Shown in pieces: positions 17,048 through 25,300 of a DNA stretch of 64,000 bases. The notes beneath the pieces were generated by a model. The model was given only the letters and a program-made list of their open reading frames with translations. It searched no databases and had not been told where the DNA came from. The DNA is from Sagittula sp. P11 (GTDB lineage Bacteria; Pseudomonadota; Alphaproteobacteria; Rhodobacterales; Rhodobacteraceae): NCBI RefSeq assembly GCF_002814095.1, contig NZ_CP021913.1, forward strand, positions 3,258,001 to 3,322,000, given 5' to 3'. The number at the start of each line of letters is the position of its first letter. Positions within the stretch are counted from its first letter, which is position 1. A program made the position numbers and the translations under genes.

Positions 17048-18793
17048 TTGGCGTATCTGGGTGTAGAGAGCAGCCTCTCGGGGCGGCGTTGGGTCGGACC
17101 GGACGTGGAAACCGAGCGTCAGGCGGAGCTTCTGGCGCAGCAGACCGGACTGGCCCGTCCCCTCTGCGCGATCCTCGCGCGGCTGGGTGTTCCGCCGGAG
17201 GAGGCGCAGGCCTACCTGGAGCCGAAGTTGCGCGACCTGCTGCCCGACCCGCGGTCGCTCAAGGACATGGAGAAGGCGGCCACGCGGTTCCTGAAGGCGG
17301 TCTCCGGGCGCGAACGGATCGCGGTGTTTGCCGATTACGACGTGGACGGCGGATCCTCGGCCGCCCTGCTGATCGACTGGCTGCGGCAGATGGGGCGGCC
17401 GGCGACGCTGTATGTGCCCGACCGGATCGACGAGGGCTATGGGCCGAACCCGACCGCCATGGCGGGGCTGGCCCGCGAGCATGACCTGATCGTCTGCGTC
17501 GATTGCGGGACCTTGTCGCATGACGCCATCGCCGCGGCCGAGGGGGCGGATGTGGTGGTGCTGGATCACCACCTTGGCGGCGAGACGCTTCCCGACTGCG
17601 TGGCGGTGGTCAACCCCAACCGGCAGGACGAGGACGGCGGGCTCGCGCATCTCTGTGCGGCCGCGGTGGTCTTCCTGATGCTGGTCGAGGCGGGGCGGCA
17701 ACTGCGCGAGGCAGGCGCGCGCGGGCCGGACCTGATGAAGATGCTCGACCTCGTGGCGCTGGCGACGGTCGCCGATGTGGCGCCGCTCCGGGGCGTGAAC
17801 CGGGCGCTTGTCCAGCAGGGGCTGAAGGTCATGGGGCGCAGGGAGCGCGTCGGCCTCGTGGCGCTTTCTGACGTGGCACGGCTGGAGCGCGCGCCGGAGG
17901 CTTATCACCTGGGATTTGTCATGGGGCCGCGGGTCAACGCCGGTGGGCGGATCGGGCAGGCCGACCTTGGCGCGCGGCTTCTGGCCAGCGACAACCCGGC
18001 CGAGGCGCAGGCGATGGCGGAACGGCTCGAGGCGTTAAACGCGGAACGGCGGGAGATCGAGGCGGCGGTGCGTGCGGCGGCCCTTGATCAGGCCGAGGCG
18101 CGCGGGTTGGATGCGCCGCTGATCTGGGCCGCGGGCGAGGGATGGCACCCGGGGGTCGTCGGAATCGTCGCCTCCCGCCTGAAGGAGCACACCGGTCGGC
18201 CCTCCGTGGTCATCGGCCTCGACGGGGCGGAGGGCAAGGGCTCCGGTCGCTCCGTCGCAGGGGTGGACCTCGGCGCCTCGGTGCAGCGGCTGGCGGCGGA
18301 GGGGCTGCTGATCAAGGGGGGCGGGCACCGCATGGCGGCAGGCCTCACCGTGGCGCGCGACCGGCTGGAGGAGGCCATGGCGCGCCTCTCCGACCTGCTG
18401 GAGAAGCAGGGGGCCGGGGCGGGCGGCGCGGCGGACCTGCGGGTCGACGGCGTGTTGATGCCCGGTGCCGCGCAGGTCGACCTGGTGGAGGATCTGGAGC
18501 GCGCCGGACCGTTCGGGCAGGGCGCCCCCGGACCGCGATTCGTCGTGCCGGACGTGCGGCTGTCCTTTGCCAAGGTCGTGGGGTCGGGGCATCTGAAGAT
18601 CACCTGCGGAGACGGCCTCGGGGCCCGGCTGGAGGCGATCTGTTTCAACGCGATGGACGGCCCCCTGGGGCAGGTGCTGCTGAACCACGAGGGTCGGCGC
18701 TTTCACTTGGCGGGCAAGCTGGACGTGAACACGTGGCAGGGCCGGCATACGGTCCAGATGCGGCTCGACGATGCCGCGCCCGCGGCGGATTGA
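17048..18793 (+). CDS. recJ: Single-stranded-DNA-specific exonuclease RecJ
   Basis: A 581-residue DHH-family nuclease. VFADYDVDGGSSAAL (motif I), IVCVDCGTLS (motif II) and VVLDHHLGG (motif III, DHH) bind the catalytic metals; the DHHA1 part has KGSGRSV and GGGHRMAAGL. It degrades 5' single-stranded ends in RecF-pathway recombination and mismatch repair. The start codon is TTG, supported by GGAAGGA about 6 nt upstream; no better in-frame ATG exists near it. The glpX terminator lies between it and the preceding gene, so it is probably transcribed separately. Confidence 0.93.
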   Translation: MAYLGVESSLSGRRWVGPDVETERQAELLAQQTGLARPLCAILARLGVPPEEAQAYLEPKLRDLLPDPRSLKDMEKAATRFLKAVSGRERIAVFADYDVDGGSSAALLIDWLRQMGRPATLYVPDRIDEGYGPNPTAMAGLAREHDLIVCVDCGTLSHDAIAAAEGADVVVLDHHLGGETLPDCVAVVNPNRQDEDGGLAHLCAAAVVFLMLVEAGRQLREAGARGPDLMKMLDLVALATVADVAPLRGVNRALVQQGLKVMGRRERVGLVALSDVARLERAPEAYHLGFVMGPRVNAGGRIGQADLGARLLASDNPAEAQAMAERLEALNAERREIEAAVRAAALDQAEARGLDAPLIWAAGEGWHPGVVGIVASRLKEHTGRPSVVIGLDGAEGKGSGRSVAGVDLGASVQRLAAEGLLIKGGGHRMAAGLTVARDRLEEAMARLSDLLEKQGAGAGGAADLRVDGVLMPGAAQVDLVEDLERAGPFGQGAPGPRFVVPDVRLSFAKVVGSGHLKITCGDGLGARLEAICFNAMDGPLGQVLLNHEGRRFHLAGKLDVNTWQGRHTVQMRLDDAAPAAD

Positions 18794-18877
18794 GGCGTGA
18801 TTCCATCGGGTTGCGCGGGGGCGGCCGGGGGCACCCTGCCGCGATGAAGATTCCTGCGCGGCCTCGTGATTTTGTGC

Positions 18878-18906
18878 TTGCGCGCGGCGCCCGCATTCCC
18901 TAGAAG
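18878..18906 (+). promoter_or_regulatory. Promoter of first tRNA-Glu
   Basis: TTGCGC (18878-18883), 17 bp, TAGAAG (18901-18906). The mature tRNA begins 18 nt further on. The second copy has the same arrangement and the same flanking CCGCTCACCAC. Confidence 0.7.
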
Positions 18907-18923
18907 ACCGCTCACCACAGCGT

Positions 18924-18998
18924 GGCCCGTTCGTCTATCGGTTAGGACGCCAGGTTTTCAACCTGGAAAGAGGGGTTCGATTCCCCTACGGGCTGCCA
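18924..18998 (+). tRNA. tRNA-Glu (TTC), copy 1
   Basis: 75 nt with CCA encoded. The acceptor stem GGCCCGT/ACGGGCT pairs fully with one G-T; the anticodon stem is CCAGG/CCTGG with loop TTTTCAA (anticodon TTC at 18957-18959); the T-arm is GGGGTTCGATTCCCC. It is identical to the copy at 19124. Confidence 0.97.
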
Positions 18999-19075
18999 CT
19001 TTTCCCTGAAAATCCAGATACGTGCCGGTCCAGTGGGAACCGGAATTTCGTGTGCATTCAGGGTGAAGATTGGTC

Positions 19076-19104
19076 TTGCACGTCGCCGCGCGCTTCCGTA
19101 GAAG
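19076..19104 (+). promoter_or_regulatory. Promoter of second tRNA-Glu
   Basis: TTGCAC (19076-19081), 17 bp, TAGAAG (19099-19104). Same spacing and -10 as the first copy. Confidence 0.7.
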
Positions 19105-19123
19105 ACCGCTCACCACGATGCGT

Positions 19124-19198
19124 GGCCCGTTCGTCTATCGGTTAGGACGCCAGGTTTTCAACCTGGAAAGAGGGGTTCGATTCCCCTACGGGCTGCCA
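19124..19198 (+). tRNA. tRNA-Glu (TTC), copy 2
   Basis: Identical in sequence to the copy 200 bp upstream, including the encoded CCA and the following CTTTTCC. The pair looks like a tandem duplication that carried its promoter along. Confidence 0.97.
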
Positions 19199-19395
19199 CT
19201 TTTCCCCTTGGACAAGCATCAGTTTCCCGGTGACGAAGCCGGTTCGTCTGCGCCTTGGATTGTGTGTCAGTCCGGGGCTGGCTGCGACGGCACTGGCGGC
19301 GATTGCCGATGCTCTCCGCATCGCAGGATACACCGTGCGCAGCGGGACGCGTGGTGCGTCGCTTCGCTGCAAACTGCAATGATTTAGGGGTGTTG

Positions 19396-19472
<77 letters not shown>

Positions 19473-19485
19473 AGACCGTGGGCGG

Positions 19486-19514
19486 GGGATAAGGGGGGGC
19501 GCGGGCGCCGTCAA
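19486..19514 (-). promoter_or_regulatory. Promoter of tRNA-Met
   Basis: On the minus strand TTGACG (19509-19514), 17 bp, TATCCC (19486-19491). The tRNA 5' end is 14 nt downstream of the -10. Confidence 0.7.
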
Positions 19515-19695
19515 GCGGAAATTCCGGGAAATCGTGCCTTACTCTGCTGTGCCGTGACGCGCGGTGTTCAGGTCACGGCATGCCCCGGTGCCAAGCGCTG
19601 CGCGACAGCCTGCGAGATCGCGGCAAGGACGCCCTGTACCACCCGCCGACACTTCACGGCGCATGGCAGAAACCGCGCGCAGGGGCCCACAGTCC

Positions 19696-21009
19696 CTACT
19701 TCACGATCTTCTCGTCCTTGACGAACATGTTGCCCCATGCGCGGTCGATCAGCTCGGGCGTCATCTTGTAGGGCAGCCCTTCGAAATCGCAGACGGCAAT
19801 CATCTGGTCGATCAGGAAAACCGGCTGGTAGTTGGCGAAGATGTTGTTGATCGTCGGGTACTTGGTCTTCAGCAGGTGCACGAGCGAGGCCTCGTCCAGC
19901 TGCATCTTCTTCTTGCGGGCCACGAGGGCGAAGATCTTCAGGAAGTTCTCCTGGCTGGGGCCGTCGATCTTGATCTTGAAGAAGATCCGGCGCAGCGCGG
20001 CTTGGTCGAAGATCTCGTTCGGGTGGAAGTTCGTGGAGAAGATGACCAACGTGTCGAAGGGCACCTCGAACTTTTCGCCGGACTGGAGGGCGAGGATGTC
20101 CTTGCCTTCCTCCAGCGGCACGATCCAGCGGTTCACGAGGCTTTGCGGCGGTTCCGCCTGGCGGCCAAGGTCGTCGACGATGAAGATGCCGCCGGTGGAC
20201 TTCAACTGGAGCGGTGCCTGGTAGGTGCGTGCCGTGGGGTTGTAGACGAGGTCCAGCATCGACAGCGAAAGCTCCCCCCCGGTGATGACCGTCGGGCGTT
20301 TGCACATCACGTAGCGGCGGTCGAAGCGGGCCCGCTGGCGCAGGGCGTTGGGATCGTCCGCGTCCTCCTCGGCCTTCGAATGCACGATCGGGTCGTAGAC
20401 GGTGATGACCTGTCCGGAATACTCCAGCGCGCGGGGCACGTAGATGCGGTCGCCCATGGCGTCGCGGATGCCGTTGGAGATCGACGACTTGCCGTTGCCC
20501 GGCGGGCCGTACATCAGGATCGACCGGCCAGAGGACACCGCCGGCCCGAGGTTGGAGATCAGGTCGTTCGGCAGGATCAGGTGGCCCATCGCCGAGGTAA
20601 GCTGTTCGCGGGTGATCTGGATGTTGCGGATCGACTGGCGTTCGACCTGTTCGCGGTAGACCTCCAGCGGGACGGGCATCGGGCCGAAGTACTCCGACTG
20701 CGCCAGCGCGTCGAGGGCGCGGGCCTTGCCGCTGTCGGTCAGCTGGTAGGGCATCTCGTTGGCGACCTGCCCGGCGGCCCCCAATGTGCCCATCGCCTCC
20801 ATCAGGCCCTGGGCGCGGGCCATGTCGATGATCTCCTGGCAGACGGGCACGGGCAGGCAGACGGCGCGGGCCAGTTGCGTGACCTTGTTGGTGTTCTTGC
20901 GGAACAGCGTCTTGAGAACGATGTCGCGCATCATCACGGTCGAAAGGCTCATGTCCTCGAGCCTGCGCGGCGCCGGAGGCGCAATGACGGTGCTGCTTTG
21001 CATGTTCAT
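19696..21009 (-). CDS. AAA ATPase with N-terminal winged-helix-like region, Tad-locus associated
   Basis: A 437-residue cytoplasmic ATPase. Residues about 20-105 look like a winged helix (IVLKTLFRKNTNKVTQLARAV to MPYQLTDSGKARAL). The AAA core follows, with Walker A GPPGNGKSS (168-176), Walker B GGIFIVDD (273-280) and sensor-1-like VIFSTN. No canonical name in the Tad nomenclature fits it; it is not CpaF or CpaE, both of which are present nearby. It is transcribed away from the two TPR lipoprotein genes across a 207-bp region and stands at the edge of the pilus locus, suggesting a regulatory or remodelling role there (inference). MNMQ at 21009 and M at 21003 are both possible starts. Confidence 0.8.
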   Translation of the reverse strand: MNMQSSTVIAPPAPRRLEDMSLSTVMMRDIVLKTLFRKNTNKVTQLARAVCLPVPVCQEIIDMARAQGLMEAMGTLGAAGQVANEMPYQLTDSGKARALDALAQSEYFGPMPVPLEVYREQVERQSIRNIQITREQLTSAMGHLILPNDLISNLGPAVSSGRSILMYGPPGNGKSSISNGIRDAMGDRIYVPRALEYSGQVITVYDPIVHSKAEEDADDPNALRQRARFDRRYVMCKRPTVITGGELSLSMLDLVYNPTARTYQAPLQLKSTGGIFIVDDLGRQAEPPQSLVNRWIVPLEEGKDILALQSGEKFEVPFDTLVIFSTNFHPNEIFDQAALRRIFFKIKIDGPSQENFLKIFALVARKKKMQLDEASLVHLLKTKYPTINNIFANYQPVFLIDQMIAVCDFEGLPYKMTPELIDRAWGNMFVKDEKIVK

Positions 21010-21216
21010 GTGGATGTCCTGCCCGGATTGCCCGTTTGTTTGGTTGCCAGAGTGACAACGGTTTGTGGCAGGTCTAGGGCGGGCTTTGGGACATTTGGAG
21101 GGTGCGTGCCGGTCGGGCAGGGGCGGCGCGACCCCCTGTGCCGCCGCGAAACGTCTTGACGTGGCGGGCGCTTCACGCGACTTGAATAGGCGAGCAGCTT
21201 TCCCAAGGGGCGACAG

Positions 21217-21792
21217 ATGACCCCAAGTTCCACATGGTGGTCGCTTGCGGCGATCCTTCTCTTTTTGACACTTGCCGGATGCGCGCCGGGCGAAGAGGTC
21301 GTGGACGATCCGAACCCGTTTGCGCCCTCCGTCGATCCGGACGGCGAGGCCGTCGACGGCATGATCGTCGGCCACCGGCTGATGGAAGCGGGCGAGTACC
21401 ATCTTGCGCTGGAGGCCTACACGCGCGCCGCGGGCCAGAAGGGCATCAACGCCGAAACCCTTACCGCGCTCGGTTCGGTCAACCTCGCGCTCGGCCGTTT
21501 GAACCAGGCGGAGGGGCTGTTGCGCCGCGCGGTGGAACTCGACCCGGAATGGGCCGAAGCCTGGAACAACCTTGGCGTCCTGCTGATGGAAAAGGGGGAA
21601 ACCTCCGAGGCGAGCCTCGTGTTCAAGAAGGCCTATGCCCTCGACAATGGCCAAAACGACTCAATTCGCGATAATCTTCGCTTGGCGCTCGCAAAATTGG
21701 AAAATAGCCGGTATGATCCGGAACAAGAAGAAGAATTCAGGCTCGTGCGGCGGGGCAGCGGATCGTACCAGATCCGCAGGAACGACGTTTAA
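21217..21792 (+). CDS. TPR lipoprotein, TadD-like (first copy)
   Basis: A 191-residue protein with a lipoprotein signal (LLFLTLAGC, lipidated Cys about 22) and tetratricopeptide repeats: HRLMEAGEYHLALEAYTRAAGQ, TALGSVNLALGRLNQAEGLLRRAVELDPEW and NNLGVLLMEKGETSEASLVFKKAYAL. TadD-type pilotin-like lipoproteins help the secretin or the pilus assemble in the Tad system. The C-terminal 35 residues are charged (EQEEEFRLVRRGSGSYQIRR). A second TPR lipoprotein follows 95 bp downstream. Confidence 0.83.
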   Translation: MTPSSTWWSLAAILLFLTLAGCAPGEEVVDDPNPFAPSVDPDGEAVDGMIVGHRLMEAGEYHLALEAYTRAAGQKGINAETLTALGSVNLALGRLNQAEGLLRRAVELDPEWAEAWNNLGVLLMEKGETSEASLVFKKAYALDNGQNDSIRDNLRLALAKLENSRYDPEQEEEFRLVRRGSGSYQIRRNDV

Positions 21793-21887
21793 CCGGGCTG
21801 AATGGCCGTCCAACGTGGCGGCAGAGGCATAAATACATCCGCCATCAAGGTGGAGACAAGGCAGAGCAGCAAGAGGACGCAGGCAAC

Positions 21888-22742
21888 ATGCGCCATCTGA
21901 TCCGTGTGACATTGGGCGTGGCCGTGGCGGCGTCGCTTTCCGCGTGCGACAAGACCATCGACAAGGACGAAGTGGACCGCAAGTTCCAGGGCGTCAACGT
22001 CATCGACGAGACGAACCTGAACGAGGTCATGCTGACCGTCGGCGACCCGAACGAGGCGGTCAACTACTTCAGGCGTTCCTCCACGACCGAGCCGGACCGG
22101 ATCGACTTCCAGCGCGGCCTGGCCTCCAGCCTGATCCGGGCGAAGCGTTTTCCCGAGGCGCGGATCGCCTGGGCGCAGGTGGTTGCGCACGAGGATGCCA
22201 CCAACGAGGACCGCGTGGAGCTTGCCGATGCACTGATCCGCACGAATGACTGGGATCAGGCGGAAAAGGTCCTGTCCTCGATCCCGCCGACACACGAATC
22301 CTTCAAGCGTTACCGGCTGGAGGCGATGATCGCCGACGGCAAGAAGGACTGGAAGAAGGCGGATGCCTTCTACGAGGTCGCGCTGGGTCTGACGACCAAG
22401 CCTGCCTCGGTGATGAATAACTGGGGCTATTCGAAGCTGACCCGCGGCGACTTCCGCGAGGCGGAGCGGCTGTTCGGAGAGGCGATAAACGCCGACCAGA
22501 CGATGTTCACCGCGAAGAACAACCTCGTCATGGCGCGCGGCGCGCAGGGCAACTATACTCTGCCGGTCATCCCGATGACGCAGCCGGAGCGCGCGGAACT
22601 GCTTTATACGCTTGGCCTTGCGGCGGTAAAGCGCGGCGACGTGCAGATCGGCAAGGGGTTGCTGCGCGAAGCGGTGGAGACCCATCCGCAGCACTTCGAG
22701 GCGGCCGCCCGTGCCCTGGCCGCGCTTGAAAACGGCGCCTGA
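21888..22742 (+). CDS. tadD: TPR lipoprotein, TadD-like (second copy)
   Basis: A 284-residue protein with signal MRHLIRVTLGVAVAASLSAC (lipidated Cys 20) and several TPR units (RIDFQRGLASSLIRAKRFPEARIAWAQV; MNNWGYSKLTRGDFREAERLFGEAI; YTLGLAAVKRGDVQIGKGLLREAVE). Its length is that of TadD. With the first TPR gene and the prepilin peptidase it forms a plus-strand operon within the Tad locus; the distance to the peptidase gene is 12 bp. Confidence 0.85.
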   Translation: MRHLIRVTLGVAVAASLSACDKTIDKDEVDRKFQGVNVIDETNLNEVMLTVGDPNEAVNYFRRSSTTEPDRIDFQRGLASSLIRAKRFPEARIAWAQVVAHEDATNEDRVELADALIRTNDWDQAEKVLSSIPPTHESFKRYRLEAMIADGKKDWKKADAFYEVALGLTTKPASVMNNWGYSKLTRGDFREAERLFGEAINADQTMFTAKNNLVMARGAQGNYTLPVIPMTQPERAELLYTLGLAAVKRGDVQIGKGLLREAVETHPQHFEAAARALAALENGA

Positions 22743-22754
22743 GGGGCGCCGGAG

Positions 22755-23258
22755 ATGTCGATAACGGTCACCGAAGCCGCCTGGTTCCTGCCTTTCGTCC
22801 TGCCGGTCTGCCTGTACATCATGTACACCGACATGAAGGGCATGCGCATTCCCAACCACTCCGTCCTTGCGATGTTCTTCATCTTCGTGGTGGTGGGGTT
22901 CATCGTCATGCCGTTCGACGCTTACCTATGGCGCTACGTGCATTTGATCGTGGTATTGGTCGCGGGCATTGCGCTGAACGCCGGGGGCGCCGTGGGGGCG
23001 GGGGATGCGAAGTGGGCGGCCGCTGCCGCGCCCTTCATCGCGCTAGGCGACCTGCGGTTCCTGATGATCCTCTTCGCAGCGAACCTGCTGGCGGCCTTTG
23101 TCGCCCACCGGATTGCCAAGTTCACGCCCATCCGGCGGCTGGCCCCGAACTGGGAAAGCTGGAACGCCGGGTCGAAGTTTCCCATGGGCCTCGCCCTTGG
23201 CGGCACCATGGCGATCTACCTCGGACTTGGCCTGTTCTACGGTCAGGCCGCGGGCTGA
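22755..23258 (+). CDS. cpaA: Prepilin peptidase CpaA/TadV
   Basis: A 167-residue integral membrane aspartic peptidase (A24) without the N-terminal methyltransferase domain, as usual for Tad systems. Active-site aspartates lie in YTDMKGMRIPN (D26) and GAGDAKW (the GxGD motif, D about 80). It would cleave the Flp pilins encoded at 31.6-32.3 kb after Gly. It ends the plus-strand part of the locus; a strong terminator follows. Confidence 0.92.
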   Translation: MSITVTEAAWFLPFVLPVCLYIMYTDMKGMRIPNHSVLAMFFIFVVVGFIVMPFDAYLWRYVHLIVVLVAGIALNAGGAVGAGDAKWAAAAAPFIALGDLRFLMILFAANLLAAFVAHRIAKFTPIRRLAPNWESWNAGSKFPMGLALGGTMAIYLGLGLFYGQAAG

Positions 23259-23283
23259 CCTCCGCCACATCGTGAAACGGAAA

Positions 23284-23317
23284 ACGCCGCGCCGATCGGG
23301 ACGCGGCGTCGTTTTTT
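23284..23317. terminator. Terminator between convergent cpaA and tadC
   Basis: ACGCCGCG / CGCGGCGT stem of 8 bp with a 10-nt loop, then CG and six T on the plus strand. AAAA precedes it, so it can also serve the minus strand. Confidence 0.85.
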
Positions 23318-23330
23318 CATGGCGGCTGGC

Positions 23331-24305
23331 TCAGTTGCCGGCCATGGCGCCCATCTGCGTGATGCCCACGGCAGAGGGGCCGACGAGGATGATCAGCAGC
23401 GGCGGCACCGTCAGCATCATTGTGGTCAGCGTCATCTTGGTCGGCAGCTTGTTGGCGGCTTCCTCGGCGCGCATCACACGCTTGTCCCGCATCTCTCCGG
23501 CATAGACGCGCAGCGCGTCGGAGATCGACGTACCGAAGGTCTGCGCCTGATTCAGCACGGTCACGAAGCTCGACACGTCCTGCGATCCGCAACGCTCCGA
23601 CATGTCGTTCAGGACCTGGCTGCGGTCCTTGCCGGCCTTCATCTCGTGGCTGATGATCTCGAACTCATCGGCCAGCGCGGGGTAGGAGGCGCGCAGCTCC
23701 TTCGCCACGCGGATGATCGACTGTTCCATCGACTGGCCGGCCTCGACGCACACGAGCATCATGTCGAGCGCATCCGGGAAACCCTGCTGGATCTCTTCCT
23801 TGCGCTTCTCCATGCGCTTGGTGATCCAGTACTTCGGGGCGAGGTAGCCGACACAGCCGGGGCCGAGGATATACATCAGCTTGGTGGTCATGTCCGCTTC
23901 TTCGGGGTTCACGAAGAAGAGGTAATACCCCGTGCCTGCCGCCAGCATCCCGAGGCCGAGCGCGAACTGCATGAAGTAGTAGACCTGCACCGCGTCCTTC
24001 GTGCGGTAGCCCGCCTGAAGCAGTTTCAGCTTGATCTCGGACAGTTCCTTGGCGTCCTGCGGTTCGAGGAACTGCGCGTACTTGTTCAGCTTCTCGTTGC
24101 GGCGCTTGTCGCGCAGGACGGCGCGCGACTGCGCGTCCATCTTCTTCTGCGAGGTCTCCTTGAGCTTGTCGAGCGGGTCAGGCTTGGTGCTCAGCAAGAT
24201 CGGGATGGTCGCGAGGATCAGCAGGATCGCGAGACCGGCAACCACGATCAGCGGGCCGGCGGGGCCCAGCAGATCGGTGATCGCGGTGTTGAGTTGGTCT
24301 AGCAT
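23331..24305 (-). CDS. tadC: Tad pilus inner-membrane platform protein TadC
   Basis: A 324-residue T2SSF-domain protein. An N-terminal helix (PLIVVAGLAILLILATIPILL) is followed by a cytoplasmic part, two central helices near residues 110-160, then the F-domain with GFPDALDMMLVCVEAGQSMEQSI and a C-terminal helix TMMLTVPPLLIILVGP. It pairs with TadB as the assembly platform driven by CpaF. It is the last gene of the cpaE-cpaF-tadB-tadC unit, with 10 bp between tadB and tadC. Confidence 0.93.
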   Translation of the reverse strand: MLDQLNTAITDLLGPAGPLIVVAGLAILLILATIPILLSTKPDPLDKLKETSQKKMDAQSRAVLRDKRRNEKLNKYAQFLEPQDAKELSEIKLKLLQAGYRTKDAVQVYYFMQFALGLGMLAAGTGYYLFFVNPEEADMTTKLMYILGPGCVGYLAPKYWITKRMEKRKEEIQQGFPDALDMMLVCVEAGQSMEQSIIRVAKELRASYPALADEFEIISHEMKAGKDRSQVLNDMSERCGSQDVSSFVTVLNQAQTFGTSISDALRVYAGEMRDKRVMRAEEAANKLPTKMTLTTMMLTVPPLLIILVGPSAVGITQMGAMAGN

Positions 24306-24315
24306 GGGTGTCTCC

Positions 24316-25281
24316 TCAGACCTTGATGTTCACGAGCCAGCGCATGACGATCATGTTCAGGGCGAGCATGATGCCGACGATGAAGCAGGCCGGAATGAAC
24401 CACGGGTGGTCCAGAACTTCGTCGTAGTAGTCGGGTTTGGCGACCTGGATGAAGATCAGGGCCATGACGGGAAAGCCGGACAGGAACTTGCCGGACCACT
24501 GCGCCTCGGCGGTGATGGCCTTCACGCGGCGGAACAGGCGGAAGCGGGCGCGGATCACCTTGGCCAGACCTTCGAGGATCTCGGCGAGGTTGCCGCCCGC
24601 CTGCTGCTGGATCGCCACGGCGACGGCGAGGAAACGCAAGTCCTGCATGTCGAGCCGTTCGGCCATGTGCTTCAGCGCCTCGCCGATGTCACGGCCATAG
24701 GCGGATTCGTCGGCGATGATGCCGAACTCGGTCGCCAGCGGGTCCTTGATCTCTTTCGAGACGATGGTGATCGCGGAGGTGAACGGATGGCCGACGCGCA
24801 GCGACCGCACCATAAGTTCCACAGCATCGGGCAGCTGCTCCTCGATCATCGAAAGGCGCTTCTTGGCCTTGGAGCCAACCCACATGTAGACGCCGCCGAT
24901 GCCCATGCCGGCCGACAGAATGACGCGGATGGGCAGCCCGGTCTCCGTCCCGATGCTGAGGCCCAGGAAGGCCACGACCGATGCGCCTGCCATGATCATC
25001 ATCAGCTGCTGCGGCGTGAAGGCGATGGCCGCCTTGTTTGCCTTGTCGGCCAGCAGGGAATAGATCGGCAGGGACCGGCTTTCCATGTGCTGGTCCATCT
25101 CCTTGCGGAGCTTGGCCAGGACATCTTCGCGCCGGTCGCCCCGGTCGAGCATTTCCAGCCGCCGGTTGACCTTGTTGGACAGCGAGATCGACTTGCCGAA
25201 GGCGACCAGGTAGATGCCGTTCACGAAGACGAGGACGCCGACGAAAATCAGGCCGTATATGATCGGTGCTGCAGAGAGCAT
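24316..25281 (-). CDS. tadB: Tad pilus inner-membrane platform protein TadB
   Basis: A 321-residue T2SSF-domain protein with an N-terminal helix (IIYGLIFVGVLVFVNGIYLVAF), two helices around residues 90-135, and the F-domain LPDAVELMVRSLRVGHPFTSAITIV followed by AVAIQQQAGGNLAEILEGLAKVIR, the TadB hallmark. It forms the inner-membrane platform with TadC. It lies between cpaF and tadC with spacings of 19 and 10 bp. Confidence 0.93.
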   Translation of the reverse strand: MLSAAPIIYGLIFVGVLVFVNGIYLVAFGKSISLSNKVNRRLEMLDRGDRREDVLAKLRKEMDQHMESRSLPIYSLLADKANKAAIAFTPQQLMMIMAGASVVAFLGLSIGTETGLPIRVILSAGMGIGGVYMWVGSKAKKRLSMIEEQLPDAVELMVRSLRVGHPFTSAITIVSKEIKDPLATEFGIIADESAYGRDIGEALKHMAERLDMQDLRFLAVAVAIQQQAGGNLAEILEGLAKVIRARFRLFRRVKAITAEAQWSGKFLSGFPVMALIFIQVAKPDYYDEVLDHPWFIPACFIVGIMLALNMIVMRWLVNIKV

Positions 25282-25300
25282 GTTCGTGACTCGCTTTCAA

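Noticed and set aside
19564-21159. Plus-strand open frame of 531 codons
   Set aside because: Opposite the AAA ATPase, which has intact Walker motifs; the plus frame is an antisense shadow.
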